Source: Bacillus cytotoxicus
GTDB taxonomy: Bacteria > Bacillota > Bacilli > Bacillales > Bacillaceae_G
Direction: 5' to 3'
NCBI RefSeq assembly: GCF_023715645.1
Contig: NZ_JAMBOP010000001.1
Span: 1-64,000, forward strand
Length of the DNA stretch: 64,000 nucleotides
Part shown: positions 7,190 through 16,526 of the stretch, piece after piece
How positions within the stretch are numbered: position 1 is the first letter of the stretch
Layout: each line of letters begins with the position of its first letter
Notes under the pieces: model-generated
The model's input: only the letters and a program-made list of their open reading frames with translations
Databases searched by the model: none
What the model was told of the DNA's origin: nothing
Made by a program: the position numbers and the translations under genes

Positions 7190-8932
7190 TCACTTCTCTG
7201 CTTTTCGATTTGGCTTATTGCCTGATGGTAAGAATAGTGATAATACCCAAGCAATACCCGCTAATACTGTTGCAATTAAGAATGCGTCATTAATACCATT
7301 AATCGCAGACAACTTCGAAATTTGTCCGAATAGTAGTTGCGTGCTCATCGCATCTCCAGCTTGTGCTGATCCGGCAACGGCTGCTAAGTTTTGTCCCATT
7401 CCGTGTACCTTATCAACTAAAATTGGATTTGTTTTTGTTATCATATTTCCGTAATCTGCTATGTGAGCGGTTGTTTGCTGCGTCATAATTGTAATTAAGA
7501 TCGCTGTACCAATTGAACCTGCTACTTGTCTTGATGTATTTTGCGTTGCTGTGCCGTGAGAAATTAATTTCATCGGCAGTGCGTTCATACCTGCTGTCAT
7601 AATTGGCATCATAATGAATGCCATACCAAATGAACGTATAATATAATCCGTCATAATGACGCTATATGGTGTATCCATTGTTAATTTAGTAAATTCATAT
7701 GTTGCAAATGTGGTAAGAGCCAAGCCAAATATCGCTAATGGACGAATACCATATTTATCAAATAACTTTCCTGCAAATGGTCCCATAATCCCCATAATTA
7801 ATGATCCTGGAAGAAGTAATAAACCGGATTCAATTGGAGTAAAACCACGAATATTTTGCAAATATACAGGAAGTAATAACATACCTCCATAGAGTGCCAT
7901 CGTTACAATTGCGTTAATTAATAATGTGAAAGTAAACGTTGGATATTTAAATACATGTAAATCAAGCATCTTATTATCCGTCGTCATTTCTCTCCAAATA
8001 AATAACGCTATACCAATTACACCAATAAGAAGTGTAATTACAACTTCTGCACTGCTCCAGCCCTTATTTCCAGCTTCACTAAATCCATACAGTAAGCTTC
8101 CAAGTCCAATACTTGAACTAATAACACCAAATATATCTAACTTTGTGTTAGAAACTGGCTGAGCTAGTGTGAAGAACTTTACAGATAGCAATGTGACAAA
8201 TAAACCAATGACAAACATCGCATAAAAAATTAAGTTCCAATGGTAATTTTGAATCATCCAACCTGTTATAGTTGGCCCAATAGCTGGTGCTAAAATCATC
8301 GCTACCCCAAGTAACCCCATCGCAGCTCCGCGCTTATGAGGAGGGAATAAAGTCATGAAAATATTCATACCAACTGGCATTAAAATCCCTGCACCAACTG
8401 CTTGAATCACGCGTCCTGTCATCATCATAGTGAAGCTTCCAGATAGAGCACAAATAATAGAACCTACTGTAAAGAACAACATCGCTGCTACGAATAGTCT
8501 ACGATACGTAAAGCGTGAAACTAAGAACGCACTAATTGGGACTAAAATACCATTTACAAGCATAAATCCTGTCGTTAACCATTGTGCTGTTGAAGTGGAT
8601 ACGTTAAATTCATTCATTAATGACGGCAAAGCAACATTAATGACTGTTTGGTTTAAAATCGATACGAACATACCGAGAATTAATACTGCTACAACTGCTT
8701 TTACATTTACATCAGCTATCGGTAATTGTTTTTTCAGTGTTTCTTTTTCAGGTTTCGTTGTTTCTAATTCGACTATAGAAGGTTCTTGCTCTAGATGCTT
8801 TGCTTCTATCTTACTTACGGCTGGGACTTGTTCTTCTCCCGCGTTCGTTTTTTTCTTTCTTAAAAGACGATTTACAAGGAAGAAGACAATAATACAAAAT
8901 AGTGCATATCCTACAATTAAAGCTGAGGACAT
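7190..8932 (-). CDS. DHA2-type MFS drug efflux transporter (EmrB/QacA-like)
   Basis: 580 residues. After an N-terminal membrane helix and charged linker (residues 1-75) come about 14 membrane segments typical of the DHA2 drug:proton antiporters. Visible family motifs are ILNQTVINVALPSLM (first helix), GRVIQAVGAGILMP, and the antiporter motif LAPAIGPTITGWM in helix 5. The extra N-terminal helix is unusual. It lies 12 bases after the EmrA-like gene, so both are co-transcribed and probably form a membrane-fusion-type export complex driven by the proton gradient. Regulation is likely by the divergent TetR protein. The substrate is not predictable; the symbol emrB would be by analogy only. Confidence 0.9.
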   Translation of the reverse strand: MSSALIVGYALFCIIVFFLVNRLLRKKKTNAGEEQVPAVSKIEAKHLEQEPSIVELETTKPEKETLKKQLPIADVNVKAVVAVLILGMFVSILNQTVINVALPSLMNEFNVSTSTAQWLTTGFMLVNGILVPISAFLVSRFTYRRLFVAAMLFFTVGSIICALSGSFTMMMTGRVIQAVGAGILMPVGMNIFMTLFPPHKRGAAMGLLGVAMILAPAIGPTITGWMIQNYHWNLIFYAMFVIGLFVTLLSVKFFTLAQPVSNTKLDIFGVISSSIGLGSLLYGFSEAGNKGWSSAEVVITLLIGVIGIALFIWREMTTDNKMLDLHVFKYPTFTFTLLINAIVTMALYGGMLLLPVYLQNIRGFTPIESGLLLLPGSLIMGIMGPFAGKLFDKYGIRPLAIFGLALTTFATYEFTKLTMDTPYSVIMTDYIIRSFGMAFIMMPIMTAGMNALPMKLISHGTATQNTSRQVAGSIGTAILITIMTQQTTAHIADYGNMITKTNPILVDKVHGMGQNLAAVAGSAQAGDAMSTQLLFGQISKLSAINGINDAFLIATVLAGIAWVLSLFLPSGNKPNRKAEK

Positions 8933-8944
8933 TTCATCTCCCCC

Positions 8945-9598
8945 TTACTTATGAATACGAACTGTCACATTCATTCCAGGAACAATATTTACTGATTTGC
9001 TATGATCTAAAGAAACTTTAACTGGTACAACTTGTGTTACTTTTGTATAGTTTGCTGTTGCATTGCTTGATGGTAGCATAGAGAACGTATTCGCTGTTGT
9101 TAAACCAACTTGTTCTACTTTTCCTGTTAACGTTGTATCAGGATATGCATCTACATACACGTCTACTTCTTGACCTTTGTGTACACTATCAACATCTGTT
9201 TCTTCAATATTTGCTGTTACCCATAAATCATTCATATCATATGCATACGCAATTGGACTGCCTGCTCCAACAAGAGCATTTGTTGTTGCATTTGCTTGAA
9301 CAACTGTTGCATTTTTCGGAATTGTTACATCCACCGTTTGCTCACCATTTGGCCCTACCGTAGAAACAGCACCCAATTTATCATTTTCATTGTAATTCTT
9401 ACCTACTTCAGCTTTCCATTCTGTTAACTTCCCTGCTACTGGTGATGCAATTGGAATTATTTTTCCATCAATTTTTGCATTCTCCGTTTTTAAATAATTT
9501 TGAGATTGGTTGTAATAGTAATAGCCGCCAACACCGCCGCCAACTAATACAATCAATGTGATAATGTTAATAATTATCATTCTTCGAAACTGATTCAT
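8945..9598 (-). CDS. HlyD/EmrA-type membrane fusion protein
   Basis: A 217-residue protein with one N-terminal membrane anchor (about residues 8-28), a lipoyl/biotinyl-like region (ENAKIDGKIIPIASPVAG and its partner half TVVQANATTNALVG) and a beta-barrel part (DLWVTANIEETDVDSVHKGQ), the standard adaptor architecture. It is compact, lacking a long coiled coil, as usual for Gram-positive members. The ATG at 9598 has an AGGAGAGG site; an upstream in-frame ATG at 9622 does not. It is the first gene of the pump operon, with a 170-base leader carrying a terminator-like hairpin and a palindrome. Confidence 0.88.
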   Translation of the reverse strand: MNQFRRMIIINIITLIVLVGGGVGGYYYYNQSQNYLKTENAKIDGKIIPIASPVAGKLTEWKAEVGKNYNENDKLGAVSTVGPNGEQTVDVTIPKNATVVQANATTNALVGAGSPIAYAYDMNDLWVTANIEETDVDSVHKGQEVDVYVDAYPDTTLTGKVEQVGLTTANTFSMLPSSNATANYTKVTQVVPVKVSLDHSKSVNIVPGMNVTVRIHK

Positions 9599-9666
9599 TG
9601 CTTTCCTCTCCTTATATCGCATATAATTTTTTTCTAAACTATTAATATTCCTTTTGTTTATATTCT

Positions 9667-9693
9667 TTAATTGTTAATTATATTAACAATTAA
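9667..9693. promoter_or_regulatory. 27-bp perfect palindrome in efflux leader
   Basis: TTAATTGTTAAT, a three-base centre, then its exact complement. It lies 69 bases before the EmrA-like start. Its symmetry and length suit a TetR-family operator, though it lies downstream of the proposed promoter. Confidence 0.55.
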
Positions 9694-9705
9694 CCAAAAA
9701 AATCA

Positions 9706-9751
9706 CACCTTTTGCATGACAAAACCGTTTTTGGTCTGCATGCGAGTGGTG
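9706..9751 (-). terminator. terminator-like hairpin in efflux operon leader
   Basis: Read on the minus strand, CACC...GGTG and GCATG...CATGC pairings form a hairpin followed by seven T residues (9696-9702). It sits between the proposed promoter and the EmrA-like start, so it could act as an attenuator of the pump operon. Confidence 0.5.
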
Positions 9752-9778
9752 CTGTTTTCTAAAGGAATATCGTTTATA

Positions 9779-9806
9779 ATTATAAATAATTATTTTAAAT
9801 CTACAA
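9779..9806 (-). promoter_or_regulatory. predicted promoter of efflux operon
   Basis: On the minus strand TTGTAG (9801-9806) and TATAAT (9779-9784) are spaced by 16 bases, a good sigma-A promoter. The -35 box overlaps the first of two AACCGACAATTC repeats. Confidence 0.55.
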
Positions 9807-9865
9807 CCGACAATTCGGATACGTATGTTGTTTAACCGACAATTCACTAAACATTTGTTGGTTAA
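9805..9865. promoter_or_regulatory. candidate TetR operators between regulator and pump
   Basis: The 12-mer AACCGACAATTC occurs at 9805-9816 and 9834-9845. In addition TTAACCGACAA (9832-9842) and TTGTTGGTTAA (9855-9865) are inverted arms with one mismatch. The sites overlap the pump -35 region and the promoter region of the regulator, as expected for an autoregulated divergent locus. Binding is inferred. Confidence 0.6.
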
Positions 9866-9894
9866 ATAGATAAAATTCAGCAAGGAGAGCAAAA

Positions 9895-10515
9895 ATGTCT
9901 ATTAAAAACTCAAACGATCCACGAGTAAAACGAACGAGACAGGCGATACGTGATGCCCTCATATCTTTAATACATGAAAAAGGTTTCGATAGCATTACAG
10001 TTCAAGATATTGCTGAAAAGGCAACTGTCAACCGCGCCACCTTTTATAGCCATTATTATGGCAAATATGACCTTCTAGACAAAAGCATCGAAGAAATGTT
10101 AACAACATTTGCAGACATTCTCAAACCGAAAGAATTAGATAAGAGTGAGTTTCGACTTACCCTCGATACTCCTCACCCTTCCTTTCTTTCTTTGTTTAGT
10201 CATATTGCTGAAAATGCTTTCTTTTATCAAGTAATGCTTGGGGAGAATGGAATTCCGAAGTTTTCCTCTCGAATGATGAAAGCCATTCAAACGAATTTAC
10301 TTCTTAGCCTTTCTATTTCACAACCAAATGAGGATCAATTAGCTGTACCACGTGACATCCTTATTAGCTATGTAACAGGTGCACATTTAGGAATGATCAT
10401 TTCATGGCTAAAACAAAATATGCCATATACACCTCATTATATGGCCTTGCAGCTAGCTCGTTTGATTATTTTAGGTCCCTATACAGCAGCTGGATTAGAG
10501 GGGACATTTAGATAA
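9895..10515 (+). CDS. TetR/AcrR family transcriptional regulator
   Basis: 206 residues. The N-terminal helix-turn-helix domain is clear: RTRQAIRDALISLIHEKGFDSITVQDIAEKATVNRATFYSHY (residues 13-54, split here by function into helix 1 and the recognition helix VNRATFYSHY). The C-terminal part (60-206) is the ligand-binding/dimer domain typical of YxaF/TetR_C-type regulators. ATG at 9895 follows AAGGAG. It is divergent from the drug pump and presumably represses it until a toxic compound binds. A terminator follows directly. Confidence 0.9.
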   Translation: MSIKNSNDPRVKRTRQAIRDALISLIHEKGFDSITVQDIAEKATVNRATFYSHYYGKYDLLDKSIEEMLTTFADILKPKELDKSEFRLTLDTPHPSFLSLFSHIAENAFFYQVMLGENGIPKFSSRMMKAIQTNLLLSLSISQPNEDQLAVPRDILISYVTGAHLGMIISWLKQNMPYTPHYMALQLARLIILGPYTAAGLEGTFR

Positions 10516-10548
10516 AAAGAGCGAAAGGCATATCCTCTCGCTCTTTTT
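10514..10548 (+). terminator. intrinsic terminator of TetR gene
   Basis: AAAAAGAGCGA pairs with TCGCTCTTTTT; the stem overlaps the stop codon. The left 8-bp target duplication of the adjacent repeat element starts in its T tract. Confidence 0.85.
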
Positions 10549-10554
10549 TATATT

Positions 10555-10832
10555 GTAACTACTCAGTCATACATTTCATTTAGAAGCTTGGTAAGGAGTA
10601 TGATTCCAGCGAAAATGCGCCCCATTACCTACAGAAAGTTTTTTTCATTTTCCAGTATATAAATTGCTGTCATGAAGATAAAAATGGGCCTACACCTCGC
10701 TACCTCTCTTGGTTTTAAAACTTTGCGCGTGGCAGGAAAAGGCCCTGACCGCTCCTATGCATGGCCAGTCCCTCAGGACCATTTAAAAAAATGCTTTTCT
10801 GCCTTTTTTTCATAGAGCTACTGAGTAGTTAC
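10555..10832 (+). mobile_element. TIR element A with bcr1-like core (278 bp)
   Basis: Bounded by GTAACTACTCAGT and its complement, with the 8-bp direct repeat TTTATATT on both sides (10547-10554 and 10833-10840). The interior from about 10650 to 10800 is a bcr1-like unit in the plus orientation. It contains no gene. The right-hand duplication overlaps the stop codon of the peptidase gene. Confidence 0.8.
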
Positions 10833-10838
10833 TTTATA

Positions 10839-11924
10839 TTAATCAAATGTAATGTTATGTACAGCCTCATTATCAAGACGTTTCACAACTTCTACAATTA
10901 ATTTTACTGTGTTTTCATAATCATCGCGATGTAACATTGCCGCATGGGAATGAATATAGCGAGTTGCAATGGTAATTGCCATTGCTGGAATACCGTCTAC
11001 AGCAATATGAATTGCTCCTGCATCTGTTCCGCCGCCAGGAAGAGAATCGTATTGATATGGAATATTTAATTCATCTGCTACTCCAACAATGAAGTCACGA
11101 AGACCTTTATGCCCAACGATAGATGCATCATATAAAATAATTTGCGGGCCATCACCCATTTTTCCTTGTGCTTCTTTTTCGCTTACTCCTGGTGTATCAC
11201 CAGCGATTCCAACATCTACCGCAAATGCGATATCAGGTTGAATATAATATGCAGCTGTTTTCGCTCCGCGAAGACCTACCTCTTCTTGTACAGTTCCAAC
11301 ACCATATACAATGTTTGGATGTTTTTGATCTTTCAATTGTTTTAAAACATCGATTGCAATTGCGCAGCCAATGCGGTTGTCCCATGCTTTCGCAAGTAAC
11401 ATTTTTTCATTTTTCATTACTTGGAATTCGAAATATGGTACAACTTGATCTCCTGGGCGTACGCCCCACTCCAGCGCTTCTTCTTTACTAGAAGCACCAA
11501 TATCAATAAACATATCTTTAATATCAACTGGTTTTTTGCGAACTTCAACTGGTAAAATGTGCGGTGGTTTAGAACCAATGACACCCGTTACATCACCTTT
11601 GCTCGTAACAATTGTTACGCGCTGTGCTAACATAACTTGTGACCACCAGCCGCCAACTGTTTGAAAGCGCAAGAAACCTTTATCATCAATTTGCGTAATC
11701 ATAAAACCGACTTCATCTAAATGACCGGCTACCATAATTTTCGGGCCATTGCCGTCACCAATTTTTTTCGCAACTAAGCTTCCTAAGTTATCTGTTGATA
11801 TTTCATCAGCAAACGGTGCGATATATTTCTTCATGACTTCACGAGGCTCACGTTCATTTCCAGCAATCCCGCGTGCATCTGTTAATTCTTTTAGCATCGT
11901 CAATGTCGCATCTAGTTTTGTCAT
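10839..11924 (-). CDS. ytoP: M42 family aminopeptidase (glutamyl aminopeptidase type)
   Basis: 361 residues. It is a cytosolic di-metal aminopeptidase of the M42 (tetrahedral TET/PepA/FrvX) family that removes N-terminal residues from peptides. Ligand and catalytic motifs are visible in order: GHLDEVGFM (~67-75), KAWDNRIG (Asp bridging both metals, ~180), [10 protein letters not shown] (catalytic Glu, ~215), AFAVDVG (~237) and the C-terminal [11 protein letters not shown] (~323). Length is normal for the family. The start is an ATG after AAGGAGGAC. It is monocistronic. The symbol follows the B. subtilis homologue, assigned from memory. Confidence 0.9.
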   Translation of the reverse strand: MTKLDATLTMLKELTDARGIAGNEREPREVMKKYIAPFADEISTDNLGSLVAKKIGDGNGPKIMVAGHLDEVGFMITQIDDKGFLRFQTVGGWWSQVMLAQRVTIVTSKGDVTGVIGSKPPHILPVEVRKKPVDIKDMFIDIGASSKEEALEWGVRPGDQVVPYFEFQVMKNEKMLLAKAWDNRIGCAIAIDVLKQLKDQKHPNIVYGVGTVQEEVGLRGAKTAAYYIQPDIAFAVDVGIAGDTPGVSEKEAQGKMGDGPQIILYDASIVGHKGLRDFIVGVADELNIPYQYDSLPGGGTDAGAIHIAVDGIPAMAITIATRYIHSHAAMLHRDDYENTVKLIVEVVKRLDNEAVHNITFD

Positions 11925-11995
11925 TGGACAATGTCCTCCTTTTTCTTCATCTCTTTAATTATACAAGAGCGGAAAAGAATGTTCAAAAAACTTAA

Positions 11996-12487
11996 TTAAT
12001 AACCTTCTGTTTGACGTTGGTGATTCACTTCATTTTTATCTAAATACGCTTTCTCAATCTCTTCTTGGCCAAAATCAAGTGCTTGTCCTAAACGAAGATA
12101 GCTCGTAAACAATTCAATGTAATTTGTAATCGATGGTTGCTCATTAAATCGAATTGCTTTCGCATATACATCTAAGAAAATTTCTACTTGTGTTTTATTT
12201 GTTAGTGCACATTTATAAAACAAGAAATTTTTATCAATTCCCAAATCAATTCCAATAGATAAAATAAAATGCAGCCCATCTACGTATTCTTCTAGTACAA
12301 CTTCACGCTCAGATGCTGGCTTATTACTCCAATATTTAAAGCAGCGTGTTTCATTTGCAAGTTCACCAATTTCCACAAGAAGTGCTAGCATTTTTTCTTT
12401 TAATAATTTTTTCGGTTCTAAATTATGTTCTTTCGCAATGCGATCATCTAATTCTTTTTGTAATTTAAATAATTGTAGTAAATCCAA
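11996..12487 (-). CDS. dimeric dUTPase, all-alpha NTP pyrophosphohydrolase
   Basis: 163 residues from a TTG at 12487, placed six bases after a GGAGGA site; longer in-frame starts lack one. The helical sequence LLVEIGELANETRCFKYW (metal-binding ExxxE) and EEYVDGLHFILSIGIDLG (second half of the metal site) match the dUTPase_2/MazG-like fold. The enzyme would hydrolyse dUTP to dUMP and pyrophosphate, keeping uracil out of DNA. It is a single-gene unit between the peptidase and the rplT region. Confidence 0.85.
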   Translation of the reverse strand: MDLLQLFKLQKELDDRIAKEHNLEPKKLLKEKMLALLVEIGELANETRCFKYWSNKPASEREVVLEEYVDGLHFILSIGIDLGIDKNFLFYKCALTNKTQVEIFLDVYAKAIRFNEQPSITNYIELFTSYLRLGQALDFGQEEIEKAYLDKNEVNHQRQTEGY

Positions 12488-12689
12488 GCGTATTCCTCCT
12501 TCAACACCGAATAAACTCACTCGATATTGCTCCATTCTATTGGTAAATATAAACAAATAACCAAGTTATATTCTTACATTATAACAGTGTCAGTTTCATG
12601 TGGAAAGACAAGATTGTCTGAAGTCAAACACCCTATTCACAGCATATTTCATATATATCTATCTTTATTTCTCGATATATATACATTCA

Positions 12690-12828
12690 TTTTGATCAAC
12701 TAACATACAAATCTCAGCTACGGAGGATACAACATGACCGCTTCTACGCATGACCAGACACTCTCGTCTCCCCCAAAAAGAAAAGGGGTTTTGGTTTTAT
12801 GTCAGGCTTTTAACTCGGGCATATATAA
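12690..12828 (+). repeat. bcr1-like repeat, internally deleted
   Basis: The left part matches the first half of other copies (CATTTTGAT...ACATACAAATCTC), then the sequence jumps directly to the ACCGCTTCTACGCATG core. The central half-block with CTCCCTTTGTTTT...GTGGCAG is missing. Confidence 0.6.
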
Positions 12829-12830
12829 AT

Positions 12831-12871
12831 AAACATAAAAAGCCAGAGAACCTCTCCGACTTTTTATGTTT
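12831..12871. terminator. bidirectional terminator-like hairpin
   Basis: AAACATAAAAAG pairs perfectly with CTTTTTATGTTT around a 17-base loop that has its own short GAG/CTC pairing. Confidence 0.6.
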
Positions 12872-12892
12872 ATTCTTCTATATTACTAAAAC

Positions 12893-13026
12893 TTTTATGC
12901 TCCCTTTGTTTTACATCGCACGTGGCAGAAATAGGCACTGACCGCTTCTTCGCATAGCCAGACACTCTCGACCAACAAGAAAGAAAATGGTTTTAGGTTT
13001 TAGGTTTTCACTTGGATTTATCCATA
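12893..13026 (+). repeat. bcr1-like repeat, 5'-truncated
   Basis: Contains the family core CTCCCTTTGTTTT, CACGTGGCAGAAA and ACTGACCGCTTCT, ending in GGATTTATCC next to the rplT terminator. Confidence 0.65.
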
Positions 13027-13029
13027 AAA

Positions 13030-13059
13030 AAATCCTTAGGAACAAAGTCCTAAGGATTT
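13030..13059 (-). terminator. terminator of infC-rpmI-rplT
   Basis: A perfect 12-bp stem (AAATCCTTAGGA) with a six-base loop, followed in the minus direction by TTTTTT. Confidence 0.9.
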
Positions 13060-13067
13060 ATAAACAA

Positions 13068-13427
13068 TTAATTGTTTAATGCAGTTTTAGCAGCTGTTGC
13101 TAATTCAGCGAAAGCTTTTTCGTCATAAACAGCTAGGTCAGCAAGCATTTTGCGGTTTACTTCGATACCAGCAAGCTTAAGACCGTTCATTAAACGGCTG
13201 TAAGAAAGACCGTTCATACGAGCAGCTGCGTTGATACGAGTGATCCATAATTTACGGAAGTCACGTTTCTTTTGACGACGGTCACGGAATGCATACATTA
13301 AAGATTTCATTACTTGTTGGTTAGCAACTTTGTATAATGTATGTTTAGAACCGTAGTAACCTTTTGCTAATTTAATAATTTTTTTACGACGTTTACGAGT
13401 AACCGTACCACCTTTTACTCTTGGCAT
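13068..13427 (-). CDS. rplT: 50S ribosomal protein L20
   Basis: 119 residues with the unmistakable L20 sequence: [20 protein letters not shown], then the [20 protein letters not shown] and [18 protein letters not shown] segments. L20 binds 23S rRNA early in 50S assembly. In Bacillus it also represses its own operon by binding the infC leader. It is the third gene of infC-rpmI-rplT, 39 bases after rpmI, with a terminator just downstream. Confidence 0.98.
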   Translation of the reverse strand: MPRVKGGTVTRKRRKKIIKLAKGYYGSKHTLYKVANQQVMKSLMYAFRDRRQKKRDFRKLWITRINAAARMNGLSYSRLMNGLKLAGIEVNRKMLADLAVYDEKAFAELATAAKTALNN

Positions 13428-13466
13428 ATTATTTCCCTCCTAGATATCTATCTGAACAAATATTAA

Positions 13467-13664
13467 TTACATGTTGTCAAGCATTTGACGAATACGTTTG
13501 AAGTCACCAGCGCTTACTACACCAGCTTTACGTAATTTACGTTTAGCTTTTGTAGATTTGTTAGCGAATAAGTGGCTTGTGTAAGCGTGAGAACGCTTCA
13601 GTTTACCAGATCCTGTTTTTTTGAAACGCTTTGCAGCGCCGCGGTGAGTTTTCTGTTTAGGCAT
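13467..13664 (-). CDS. rpmI: 50S ribosomal protein L35
   Basis: 65 residues, [20 protein letters not shown] at the start, very basic, with the [19 protein letters not shown] segment of L35. It is the middle gene of the conserved infC-rpmI-rplT operon, 21 bases after infC. ATG follows AGGAGG. Confidence 0.98.
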   Translation of the reverse strand: MPKQKTHRGAAKRFKKTGSGKLKRSHAYTSHLFANKSTKAKRKLRKAGVVSAGDFKRIRQMLDNM

Positions 13665-13685
13665 AGTGATTTCCTCCTCTATTTA

Positions 13686-14201
13686 TTACTTATCATTTTT
13701 CGGTGCTAAAACTAAGAACATACTGCGTCCTTCCATTTTTGGCTTAGATTCAATTGTACTAACTTCAGCACAAGCTTCAGAGAAGCGATCTAAAACACGT
13801 TGACCGATTTCTTTATGAGTAATAGCACGACCTTTAAAGCGAATAGACGCTTTAACTTTGTCGCCCTTCTCCAAGAATTTAATAGCATTACGAAGTTTTG
13901 TGTTAAAGTCGTGTTCATCGATTGTTGGACTTAAACGAACTTCTTTTATGCTAATGATTTTTTGATTTTTACGCTGCTCTTTTTCTTTCTTTTGTTGCTC
14001 AAAGCGGAATTTTCCGTAGTCCATAATACGGCATACTGGTGGTTTCGCATTTGGAGCAACTAATACTAAATCAAGATTTACGTTCGCAGCTAGATCTAAT
14101 GCTTCTTGACGAGACTTAATTCCAAGTTGATCACCATTTGCACCAACTAAACGTACTTCACGTGCACGAATTTGCTCGTTAATCATCATGTCCTTGCTAA
14201 T
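13686..14201 (-). CDS. infC: translation initiation factor IF-3
   Basis: 171 residues. It binds the 30S subunit, prevents premature 50S joining and checks the start codon. The N-domain contains [19 protein letters not shown] and the linker [20 protein letters not shown]; the C-domain contains the [15 protein letters not shown] segment. The start is read as ATT at 14201 ([10 protein letters not shown]), eight bases after a GGAGGT site, the rare-codon start that lets IF-3 control its own translation in other bacteria. The two ATG codons four and five positions later and the longer frame reaching 14273 have poorer sites. An attenuator precedes it. Confidence 0.95.
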   Translation of the reverse strand: MSKDMMINEQIRAREVRLVGANGDQLGIKSRQEALDLAANVNLDLVLVAPNAKPPVCRIMDYGKFRFEQQKKEKEQRKNQKIISIKEVRLSPTIDEHDFNTKLRNAIKFLEKGDKVKASIRFKGRAITHKEIGQRVLDRFSEACAEVSTIESKPKMEGRSMFLVLAPKNDK

Positions 14202-14261
14202 AGTAAGCCACCTCCAAGGTTTTATAAGAATACGTTTTGGGAAGGAAGAACCCAAACAAAA

Positions 14262-14288
14262 AAGTGCGGGCATATCACACCCACACTT
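14262..14288 (-). terminator. attenuator in the infC leader
   Basis: AAGTGTGGG and CCCGCACTT (minus sense) form a stem with one mismatch, followed by a T run, 60 bases before the infC start. It fits the terminator of the L20-regulated leader. Confidence 0.75.
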
Positions 14289-14425
14289 ATAATATCTCTA
14301 ATAAGAAATACTTACCTGCCAACTGCTTTCGCGTCAATCAGGTGAGAAGCGGGTGCTTCTACTTGTTCCACAAATCCGTATTCTATTATCCTTGATGATT
14401 TTACCATAGGACATAATGCATGTCA
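14289..14425 (-). promoter_or_regulatory. infC operon leader, probable L20 binding region
   Basis: Non-coding sequence upstream of the attenuator with short pairings such as AGAAGC/GCTTCT (14345-14365 area). In B. subtilis L20 binds the equivalent leader and promotes termination. The exact fold was not solved here; assignment rests on position and the attenuator. Confidence 0.5.
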
Positions 14426-14530
14426 AGAAGCTCTGCTTCTTAAGTAACAACAAAAAATATTGTAACAAACAAAATGAATACATGCAATAGTTTTTTATAT
14501 AAAGCGCACTTTGGCTCTTATTACCATTAA

Positions 14531-14560
14531 GAAAAGCCGCGGACAAGCCGCGACTTTTTC
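14531..14560 (-). terminator. thrS terminator
   Basis: AAAAG and CGCGG arms pair with CCGCG and CTTTT across one mismatch, directly after the thrS stop codon. Confidence 0.8.
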
Positions 14561-16492
14561 TTATCGTTTTCCTTCAGCTTTCATTAACTCAACGAAAGCA
14601 TCTAATGAGATTGTTTCTGATTTTTGTTCACCATATTTACGGACGTTTACACCAGTTTCAGCAACTTCATTGTCACCTACTACAAGCATATACGGAATTT
14701 TTTGCATTTGTGCTTCACGGATTTTGTATCCAATTTTCTCGTCACGAGTATCCACTTCAACACGAAGGCCAGCACGTTGCAATTCTTCTTGTACTTTCTT
14801 CGCATAATCTAAATGTACTTGCGGAGAAACTGGAATTACTTGTACTTGAACTGGCGCTAACCATGTTGGGAATGCACCTTTGTACTCTTCAATTAAGAAG
14901 GCAACAAAGCGTTCCATAGTTGATACTACGCCGCGGTGAATAACAACCGGACGATGCTGCTTACCGTCTTCACCGATGTAAGTTAACTCAAAGCGTTCTG
15001 GAAGTAAGAAGTCTAATTGTATAGTTGAAAGTGTTTCGTCTTTTCCAAGCGCAGTGCGAACTTGTACGTCAAGTTTCGGGCCGTAGAATGCCGCTTCACC
15101 TTCTGCTTCATAGTACTCAAGACCCATTTCATCCATAGCTTCTTTTAACATTGATTGTGCTTTTTCCCACATTTCATCGTCATCAAAATACTTTTTAGTA
15201 TCCTCTGGATCACGATAAGATAAACGGAATGAATAATTTTCTAAATCAAAGTCTTTGTATACTTCTAAAGTTAAGTTTACAACGCGTTTGAATTCTTCTT
15301 TGATTTGGTCTGGACGAACGAAAATGTGCGCATCATTTAAAGTCATACCGCGAACACGTTGCAGGCCAGATAGTGCACCAGACATTTCATAACGATGCAT
15401 TGTTCCAAGCTCCGCAATACGGATCGGTAATTCACGGTAGCTGTGGATATCGCTTCTGTATACCATCATATGATGAGGACAGTTCATTGGACGAAGTACT
15501 AATTCCTCATTATCCATTTCCATTGATGGGAACATACCATCGCGGTAGTGATTCCAGTGACCAGAAGTTTCATAAAGCTCTCGGCTTCCTAGTACAGGAG
15601 TATATACGTGGTCATATCCTAAACTTACTTCTTTATCAACAATGTAACGCTCAATAATACGGCGGATTGTTGCACCTTTTGGTAACCAAAGCGGTAAGCC
15701 TTGTCCTACTTTTTGGCTATTTGTAAATAGTTTTAATTCTTTACCTAATTTACGGTGGTCACGCTCTTTCGCTTCTTCAAGCATACGTAAGTGCTCATCT
15801 AATTCTGCTTTTTTCACGAATGCAGTACCGTAAATACGTTGTAACATTTTGTTGTTGCTATCGCCGCGCCAATAAGCACCAGCAACACTTAACAATTTAA
15901 ATACTTTAATTTTCCCTGTAGACGGAAGGTGAATACCGCGGCAAAGATCAAAGAATTCGCCTTGTTCATAAATTGAAATAACCGCATCTTCTGGAAGATC
16001 GTTAATTAATTCTAATTTTAGTTCATCGCCATTTTCTTCATAACGACGAAGTGCTTCCGCACGTGGTACTTCATGACGAACGATTTCTAAGTTCTCGTTC
16101 ACAATCTTTTGCATTTCTTTTTCGATTTTCGGGAAATCTTCAACTGTAATCGCGTATTCCATATCGATATCATAGTAGAAGCCATTTTCAATTACAGGCC
16201 CAATTCCAAGCTTCACATCTTTATATAAACGCTTTAATGCTTGCGCTAATAAGTGAGCTGTTGAGTGGCGTAAAATATATAGCCCTTCTTCAGAATCTAA
16301 TGTAATGATAGAAATCGCACCGTCTTGCTCAATTGGTGTAAGTAAGTCTACCATTTCCCCATTTAATTTCCCTGCAATCGCTTTTTTCTTTAAGCCAGGG
16401 CTAATAGAAGCAGCAATGTCTTCAGTTGTTGTTCCTTTTGGAAATTCCTTCACAGCTCCGTCTGGAAATGTGATTTTTACTACATCTGCCAT
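14561..16492 (-). CDS. thrS: threonyl-tRNA synthetase
   Basis: 643 residues, the full class II enzyme charging tRNA-Thr. Order: TGS domain (1-61, [14 protein letters not shown]), editing domain with [14 protein letters not shown] (76-90) and the FYYDID motif, catalytic core with motif 2 (around [20 protein letters not shown], residues 365-384) and motif 3 ([14 protein letters not shown]), then the anticodon-binding domain (540-643). Zinc ligands are likely in RPMNCPHH and the motif 3 histidine. ATG follows AAGGAGTGA. A T-box leader precedes it, so it should be induced when tRNA-Thr is uncharged. Confidence 0.97.
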   Translation of the reverse strand: MADVVKITFPDGAVKEFPKGTTTEDIAASISPGLKKKAIAGKLNGEMVDLLTPIEQDGAISIITLDSEEGLYILRHSTAHLLAQALKRLYKDVKLGIGPVIENGFYYDIDMEYAITVEDFPKIEKEMQKIVNENLEIVRHEVPRAEALRRYEENGDELKLELINDLPEDAVISIYEQGEFFDLCRGIHLPSTGKIKVFKLLSVAGAYWRGDSNNKMLQRIYGTAFVKKAELDEHLRMLEEAKERDHRKLGKELKLFTNSQKVGQGLPLWLPKGATIRRIIERYIVDKEVSLGYDHVYTPVLGSRELYETSGHWNHYRDGMFPSMEMDNEELVLRPMNCPHHMMVYRSDIHSYRELPIRIAELGTMHRYEMSGALSGLQRVRGMTLNDAHIFVRPDQIKEEFKRVVNLTLEVYKDFDLENYSFRLSYRDPEDTKKYFDDDEMWEKAQSMLKEAMDEMGLEYYEAEGEAAFYGPKLDVQVRTALGKDETLSTIQLDFLLPERFELTYIGEDGKQHRPVVIHRGVVSTMERFVAFLIEEYKGAFPTWLAPVQVQVIPVSPQVHLDYAKKVQEELQRAGLRVEVDTRDEKIGYKIREAQMQKIPYMLVVGDNEVAETGVNVRKYGEQKSETISLDAFVELMKAEGKR

Positions 16493-16526
16493 CTTTAGTC
16501 ACTCCTTTTTCATAGTCAAAATAAAA

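Larger units (their letters stand above)
12557..13067. other. 511-base intergenic region filled by repeats
   Basis: It holds two degenerate bcr1-like copies separated by a bidirectional terminator, then the terminator of the ribosomal protein operon. The first ~130 bases are AT-rich and should contain the dUTPase promoter. A 63-residue frame over the repeats (12750-12941) is not a gene. Confidence 0.6.

Noticed and set aside
12750-12941. A 63-residue frame over two bcr1-like repeats
   Set aside because: It spans two degenerate repeat copies and a terminator, with no ribosome site.
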